In this document: positions 57,894 through 64,000 of the stretch, in pieces
Layout of the letters: every line of letters starts with the position of its first letter
How positions within the stretch are numbered: the first letter of the stretch is position 1
Assembly (NCBI RefSeq): GCF_036850765.1
Contig: NC_089498.1
Coordinates: 50,023,795-50,087,794, forward strand
Length of the DNA: 64,000 nucleotides
DNA from: Saccopteryx bilineata
Taxonomy: Eukaryota > Chordata > Mammalia > Chiroptera > Emballonuridae
Direction: 5' to 3'
Program-made: the position numbers and the translations under genes
Notes under the pieces: generated by a model
What the model was told of the DNA's origin: nothing
Seen by the model: the letters and a program-made list of their open reading frames with translations, nothing else
The model's database searches: none

Positions 57894-58360
57894 GAAAAAA
57901 AAAGAAATCTTACCTTTTGTGATGACATGGATGGACCTGGAGATTATTATGCTAAGTAAACAAGCCAGGGAGAGAAAGACAAATATCATATGATCTCACT
58001 TATATGTGGAATCTAATGGTGAACTGAGGAACAGAATAGAGGCCGAGGTGGGGACACAGGGAGCAGAGGGACAGCTATTAAAACGAAGGGGATGTGGGAC
58101 AGGATCAGAGAAGGTGAAGGGATTAGTGAAATTATATATACATAACACATAGATACAGATAACAGGACAGTAAATCCCAGAGGGAAGGGGGGAGGGAGAG
58201 AGGGGAAGAGGGACAGAGGGTGTGTAGTGGGGGACACATTGTTGAGGGTTGAGGGTGTTATATTGAGTGGGACACTTGAATCCAGTAAGTTAAAAAATTC
58301 AATAAAAAACAATAAATAAATCAAATAAAATCTATTTAAAAAATTTAGAAAAAAAGAATG
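57894..58360 (+). mobile_element. Younger L1 3' end nested in the older L1
   Basis: tgatgacatggatggacctg to the A-rich tail (ataaataaatcaaataaaat). Flanked by aaaaaagaat at both ends (near 57885 and 58362). Older L1 sequence resumes at once. It shares its tail family with 54390-54790. Confidence 0.8.
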
Positions 58361-58690
58361 TAGCACCAATACATGCTATAACATGGATGAATCTCGAAAA
58401 TATAATGTTAACAAAAGAAGCCAGGCACAAATGATGTTTATGTGAAATGTCCAGAATAGGCAAATCTGTAAAGACAGGAAACAAATTAGTGGTTGCCAGG
58501 GGCTAGGGGAAGGAGGGAACGAAGAGTGACTACTTATAAATATGAGGTTTCTTTGGAAGGTGATGAAATATTAGATTAGATAGTGGTGATGGTTACACAA
58601 CTTTGTGTCTTGGTAAAAAAAAAAATGAATTTTAGACTTTAAAGGGGTAAATGTTATGGTACATAAATCTCAATTTTAAAAAGTAAAAGA

Positions 58691-59964
58691 AGACAAATAT
58701 TGTAATAAACTGAACTAATCCTAAATTTTGTATTGTAGTGTCACGTGGTCAAAATCAAGTGGTTCTTTTTCTTTTAAAGAAGTATATTTAATCATATTGT
58801 TCTAATTAGTAAAAGCAGTGGTTTTTGTGCTGTTATTAAATAAAACATAATTTTAAAGTACTTTTAAAATAAATTAATCTTTATTTTATCTTTAAAATTT
58901 TAATTCTGGCCTTTTTTATTATACATGAACTATTAATATGGCAGTATAGGGATATGATTTCTAAATACATAAATATACATGTATAGGAGATTAATGCACA
59001 AGGGTTTATTGATGGGACACAATCAACAAAGGTTAGAGACCATTGTTTTGATGTCTTGTTAGATGACAGGAAAAAAGTCTCAGGGAAATTGATATAATAA
59101 AATCAGCAAGAGGTACTGACATAAGAAAATTTCCTTTATATTAAGGTTACTGAGATAATTTGTGTATATGATTGAAATAAAAAAATCTGAGGGTCTCTAC
59201 TAGGAAATTCTCTGAAGAATTTTAACATGAATTATATAACATGATTTATTCATTTTAACTAATTTAAATTTTCATGATGTGGTGGCAAATTGGTTCCAAG
59301 GAAATTTTCATTCTGTGTAACTTCACAGAAGAGTGTCATACCTTATATGCAGTGTACTAAAAATACGTCCTATGAGAATAATAACATTACAGTTCTTTCT
59401 TCAGTCATGTCTCTGACTGCAAGACTGGCATTGGCATGCTTTAGCAATTTAGCTTGTCCCGCAGACACTGTCTGGTCCAGCATCCAATTTCTTTTCCCAG
59501 CTTGCCCTGGAAAAAGACAGTGGTGTCCCTGTAGTCTGTGATCTGACTCTTCAAATGTTTGCCTGACCTCATTATCCAGAACACTCTATAAACTCTCCTC
59601 CACAGCAATGAGTTTGTGAGGAGGATACTCCCTTGAAAGTGACAAAGCAAAATTGAATGATCTGTCTAGCCAGGCTTGGAAGATACAGTTGCCAGGTTGC
59701 TACTGGTGTAATGAAAACGGACGAGCAATGTGCTGGCCCTGACCCTCTCTTTCTGAAACCCTGCTGGGAACATTTTTATAGAAGAACCAAAAACTGAGAG
59801 CAAAACCTGCCCCTTTGCTGGCACCTGCCCACCAACTTTTCTTCATTTCAGGGGGAGCTTTATATATACTTTATAAGTGGTCATGAAGCTCAGAGGCTGC
59901 ACCCATCTCCCCAGAGTGCAGCCAGTTGGCCTACTGATCGAACGTCCTTCCTTTCAGCAGGGTG
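58691..59964. other. Unrecognised sequence
   Basis: No gene is supported. A tatatatactttataag stretch near 59864 looks TATA-like but has no linked exon. Confidence 0.4.
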
Positions 59965-60185
59965 ACACTATGGAAAGAACACCTAGATAACTGTGTTTGA
60001 TTTTCAAGTCTTCCACTAACTATCCTTAGGGAAGTCACTGGACTTCTCTGATCCTTGGTGTTCTCTATAAAATGGAGATAATGATAAGTATTGCATACAG
60101 CTGTTGTCAGGCTGAAATAAGAGAAAATATTTAAAAACAGCACAAGAGTCTGACACATAGTATGTACTCAATGAATGTTAAATTT
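59965..60185 (+). mobile_element. MIR SINE
   Basis: gtcttccactaactatcctt, actggacttctctgatcctt, ctctataaaatggagataat and cacatagtatgtactcaatg follow MIR from core to tail. Confidence 0.75.
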
Positions 60186-60915
60186 CTTTTCTTCTTTGTC
60201 TTTCTTTTTATTTTTGCAAAGCCAGAGATACAAGATCTGTGATGGTTCCTCTTTATTATCCCACAGGTACTATGGCTGACATTGTTGGTGTTGCTTAACC
60301 AACAGACAAATAGCCACATATTCTCCTTCTTGCTAGGAGATCCTGATTTTATTTGGATGATATTTGAGCTCCTGAAGGCAGAGCCAGAGACGAGACTGGT
60401 GTGCAGGGTGTTTCCCTGAAAGGTGATCCCGGGGCTCAGGCATGAGGGGCTGGGAGAATGGGCAGAGAAGGGAAAAATCCAACTGAAAGGTCACTGCTGT
60501 GAACAATGGAGTTGGATTCCACCAGGACCTTCTAGAAAGCATGCAGAATGCCCCTTAAAGGATGGGATGCAGGAACATTTCTCTGTTATTGATGAGACAC
60601 ACTCCACAAAGGTTAGAGGCCAAAGTTCTGTCCTGTACTGGTTAAAGATTGTGGATGTTAGCTCCCCAACCCTTTCAAGTTATCTATGTCTACCAGATAA
60701 CTGAATACAGCACTGGTACCAGCAGTTTTGAAGAAACTCAGAAGAGAAAATAAGGTTGTGTGCTGGAAGCAAGAGGCTATCAGAAAGAACTAAGTCAAGG
60801 TCTGTGTGAAATTGTCCTCCCCCAGCCAGGACTAGCTTATAATTTGCAGAACCCAGTGAAAAATGAAAAGGGAGCATTCTTTGTTTAAAAAAAAAAAAGT
60901 TATTAAGAATTTCAA
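60186..60915. other. Unrecognised sequence
   Basis: No gene or named repeat. It contains one copy of a 37-base phrase shared with 59006 (see findings). Confidence 0.4.
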
Positions 60916-61257
60916 GCCTGACCAGGTGGTGGCACAGTGGATAGAGCATCGGACCAGGATGCGGAGGACCCAGGTTTGAGACCCCAAGGTCGTCAGCTTG
61001 AGCGTGGGCTCATCTGGTTTGAGCAAAGCTCACCAGCTTGGACCCAAGGTCGCTGGCTTGAGCAAGAGGTTACTCGGTCTGCTGCAGCCCCCTGGTCAAG
61101 GCACATATGAGAAAGCAATCAATGAACAACTAAGGTGTCACAATGAAAAACTGATGATTTATGCTTCTGATCTCTCTCCATTCCTGTCTGTCTGTCCCTA
61201 TCTATCCCTCTCTTTGATTCTCTCTCTGTCTCTATAAAAAAAAAGAGAGAGAGAGAG
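60916..61257 (+). mobile_element. Group B SINE, well preserved
   Basis: gcctgaccaggtggtggcac head, B box ggtttgagacc, cttgagc modules, CT tail, A-run and (ga)n. Flanked by gaatttcaa (60907-60915 and near 61258). Confidence 0.92.
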
Positions 61258-62461
61258 AATTTCAAGACAGCAATAGAAGAGCATTAAATCAAGAAAGAAC
61301 CCTTCTAAATAAGGAGTCCTGTACAACTACATAAAGTCTCATGCCTCATGAAGCAAGCCCTAACCCCAGCTGGGGCTAGAATTAAAGACAAAGACAAGAA
61401 AATGGAAATAGAGGCACCACAGACATCAAATACAGGTGCCAATGTGTCCAACCTGAGAGATTGAACAAAAATTGGTCTAAGTCCATTATGGTGATCTCAT
61501 TCTATGGTGACTGGTTCAAGGATGGCCAATAAGATGTAAGAGAGCTAAAGGATAACAATGAAGGGTGTTGGGCAGAGGGAGGCAAGCAAAGCAAAACCTT
61601 TTTTGCTCTCTCCTCTCTTCCTTCTGCTAGAGAGTCTGTCCTGTGAGGATGTAATGCTGGAAGCTGAGCAGCTACCTGGTACCTGTAAGGAGGAGACTCT
61701 GCTGCCACACTGAGGATGGGGTCACCCCTTGAGGACTTGTATGAGTTTCTGGGCTCACCTTTGGACCACTACTTTAGGATTTTCTGCTTGTAACATGAAA
61801 TGTTTTACAGGTAAAGTCACCAGCAGCCAGAGCATTACTAAATAAAACTGAAGAAATGGATCGTCTCTCTTTGGCCCCATGTTTCTCATCTGTGAAGCAG
61901 AGCAAAGGCTGCCACCTATAGACTGTGCTTTGATCAGGCCAGGGTAAACAGAGAATTAAATGAAAGAAGGAAGTGCTCACTTGCGGTTGACTGGGTAGAG
62001 CTACCTCTATAGTTTACATTCCCTCTGTACATAATCTGCGTCATTACCTCTGGCGACTTTCCAACTTTTACTCTGAGAGGGGTGGTAACAAGAGAAATGA
62101 CAGTTGGTTGCATCATGCCCACAGTGGTGGAGACTTAGGCCATACCAAATCCTCTTTTTTTAGCATTAAACAGTTTAAACTTTGTAGAAGACATTGTTGT
62201 ATTTGTCTGCCCTGAGTCACCTCCATCTGGCAGTAAATTCCTTTTACTTTGCTTGCAATCTTGGTGAGACTGTAGAGTCAAGGTGCCTGGTACTCCTGTG
62301 ACCAAGGTCTGGGCACCTCACCCATAGACCAATTGAACTCTCTCTCCAGGAGATCTGAATCCCAAAGGCAGTGACCTGAATGGATTAATTCTAGATTCTC
62401 GATGGTCCAAAATTCCTTTTCTTGCTGAAGCTCATCTGTGAATTCTGTGAGCTATTCCATA

Positions 62462-62464
<3 letters not shown>
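61258..62464. other. Unrecognised sequence
   Basis: 61500-61800 may be a decayed LTR-like repeat. No gene. Confidence 0.35.

Positions 62465-62513
<49 letters not shown>
62465..62513. repeat. (CA)n microsatellite
   Basis: About 24 uninterrupted CA units, long enough to be polymorphic. Confidence 0.97.
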
Positions 62514-62519
<6 letters not shown>

Positions 62520-62739
62520 AGCCACAATTTCTACTGCATGAATCAAAGAACCCAAACTCCAAACCTAAAATGTAAAGAAAATGGACACCCCCAAATACAA
62601 CATTAGTATTCAGCCGCTTATAAATATTTTACCTTCATATTCTTTCACAATAATTAATGAACTATGTAGCAACCCATTTGTAAAAATGGTCTTCTGAGAA
62701 TCCATGCACTTTGTAATATAAATTTGCAGCTCCTCACAC

Positions 62740-63205
62740 CAAGAGGTGGAATCTGTTTCCCAATTCCATTGAATATGCAATGGCCTTGTAATTTGCTCTG
62801 GCCAACAGAAAGTGGTAAAAGCATCTGTTCCAAGACTAAGCCTGAAGAGGTCCACCTGCTTCTAGCTTAACTCCTGAAACCTGTTGAATGCCATGTGAAC
62901 AAACCCAGGCTAACTTGCTGAAGGATGAGAGACCACATGAAACAGAGATAAATTCAATCCAGCCAGGATCATCCTACACCAGCACACTGATGACCCCCAA
63001 GCCCATGAATGAGCCAAGCAAAAATCAAAAGAGCTGCCTACAAATGTACCATAGCTGACTGCAGACATATGAGTGAGTTCAGCCACAATCAGAAGAGCTA
63101 TTCAGATAATTAATAAACTCTTGAGCAATAATAAATGGTCATTGTTTTAACCCACTGAGTTTTGGGATAGTTTATTATATAGTCAGAGCTAATTGATATA
63201 ACCTA
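62740..63205 (+). mobile_element. MaLR-type (MLT1-like) LTR
   Basis: gtggaatctgtttcccaatt, gccttgtaatttgctctggc, gactgcagacatatgagtga and aaatggtcattgttttaacc, then ccactgagttttgggatag, run in MLT1 3' order. Opposite orientation to the MLT1-like LTR at 42020. Confidence 0.65.
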
Positions 63206-63319
63206 CAAAGCATAAGGCACTGGGCTAGTATTTAACCAATTATTATTCTGTGCTTAATAAATGCCTAGCACTCTGCTGATATATAATTTCTTGTTGTAAT
63301 TCTCATGAAAACCCCATAG

Positions 63320-64000
63320 ATTGATATTATTTTGTTTTTATTTTTTAATTTTATTTTAAAAATTACATTTAAAGGGCTCATATTGATAAATAAGAGTTCA
63401 TAGGTTTCAAAAATACATTACTATAGTATTTGAACTGTTTTTATGTTGTATGCCTATCATCCAAAGTTGAATGATTTTCCACCAAATTATATTTGTGCCT
63501 CTTTACACCCTTCACCTCACCATGTTCTCCATATACCCACCTGGTAACCACTTTACTTTTATCTATATCCAAAAGTGTCAGTTTTATGTCCTACCTATGT
63601 GTAAAATTATATAGTTCTTAGCCTTTTTTAATTTACTTATTTCACTCGGTATAATGTTCTCAAGGTCCATCCATGCTGTCATAAGTGGCAATATATCATC
63701 ATTTCTTATAGCTAGTAGTATTCCATTGTATATATGTACCATACTTTCTTTATCCAATTCTCTATCAAAGGACACTTCAGCTGTTTCCATGTCTTGGCCA
63801 CTGTGAATAATGCTGTGATGAACATGGGGATGCATGTGTCCTTACATACTAGTGTTCTTGAGTTTTTTGGGTAGATACCCAGGAGAGGGATTGCTGGGTC
63901 ATATGGTAGTTCTATTTTTAATTTTTGAGGAACCACCCTACTGTTTTCCATAATGGTTGTACTAATTTTCATTCCCACCAGCAGTGAATGAGTATTCCTT
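63320..64000 (-). mobile_element. L1 3' end running out of the window
   Basis: Plus strand: ggtaaccactttacttttat, tatttcactcggtataatgt, gtataatgttctcaaggtcc, gatgaacatggggatgcatg. It is the complement of the L1 family at 6106-14749. Reverse frames 63584-63978 are its ORF2 C-terminus, broken by frameshift. It continues beyond 64000. Confidence 0.9.

Larger units (their letters stand above)
56470..58690 (+). mobile_element. Old L1 ORF2 end and 3' region, with nested SINE and L1
   Basis: Parts 56470-56983 (gatcaatggaacaaaattga; ccaaagacctaaatgaaaga), 57380-57893 (ggaaatgcaaatcaaaacta; caaatgtccatcaactgatg) and 58366-58690 (acatggatgaatctcgaaaa; ggttacacaactttgtgtct) are consecutive pieces of one old L1. 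Many stops. Interrupted by a SINE and a younger L1 tail. Confidence 0.85.

Noticed and set aside
59860..59885. TATA-like promoter at tatatatactttataag
   Set aside because: AT-rich sequence is common here, and no initiator, exon or downstream frame supports a start.

Overview
This window is mammalian nuclear DNA, almost certainly from a bat, and I find no protein-coding host gene in it. The bat call rests on at least four groups of tRNA-headed SINEs. Their heads read like tRNA genes with intact A and B boxes, and they carry family-specific bodies of a kind I know from bat genomes. One body ends in a 'gcatgcgggagtctgtctg' phrase; another has repeated 'ccagcttgagc' phrases. The family (perhaps Emballonuridae) is only a weak guess. 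Below, the SINE groups are called A (about 370-410 bp, Ala-like head), B (about 340-390 bp, head 'gcctgacc'), C (about 170-220 bp, head 'tctgacctgtggtgg') and D (about 150-190 bp, head 'ccctggccngntagctcag'). These letters are mine.

Layout. 1-6.1 kb: unannotated sequence with one D SINE, one B SINE, a composite SINE and a Z-DNA-prone repeat. 6.1-14.75 kb: one full-length but dead L1 bounded by 16-bp target-site duplications and interrupted by two single SINEs, one SINE-in-SINE and a solo LTR. 15.3-16.7 kb: two more solo LTRs; the first is a sister of the LTR inside the L1. 17-22.3 kb: A SINEs, a 125-bp hAT miniature element, a mariner-type element with 109-bp inverted repeats, and L1 tails. 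23-34 kb: sparse old repeats (MIR, L2, old L1, a hAT element, a U6 pseudogene, a Tigger-like element). 34.6-37.6 kb: a reverse-strand solo LTR splitting an older repeat, then a second L1 tail of the same family as the 6-14.7 kb element. 38.9-41.6 kb: a decayed endogenous retrovirus with both LTRs, a primer-binding site, gag and RNase H remnants and a polypurine tract. 42-43.4 kb: a MaLR-type LTR, then a MIR containing a pogo-like element beside a SINE. 44-50.5 kb: many SINEs and a hAT element whose end was hit by a SINE. 50.5-53.3 kb: unrecognised. 53.3-58.7 kb: LTR remnant, SINE dimer and nested L1 tails. 59-64 kb: mostly unrecognised, with a MIR, a SINE, a (CA)n repeat, a MaLR-type LTR and an L1 that runs out of the window.

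The open reading frames in the window are explained by transposon proteins, retroviral remnants, SINE bodies read through, or simple repeats. I found no CRISPR array, operon or new functional system. What is worth a second look is the nesting. Several insertions carry clean target-site duplications, which gives a readable relative chronology. Repeat family names come from memory of consensus sequences, not from a search.
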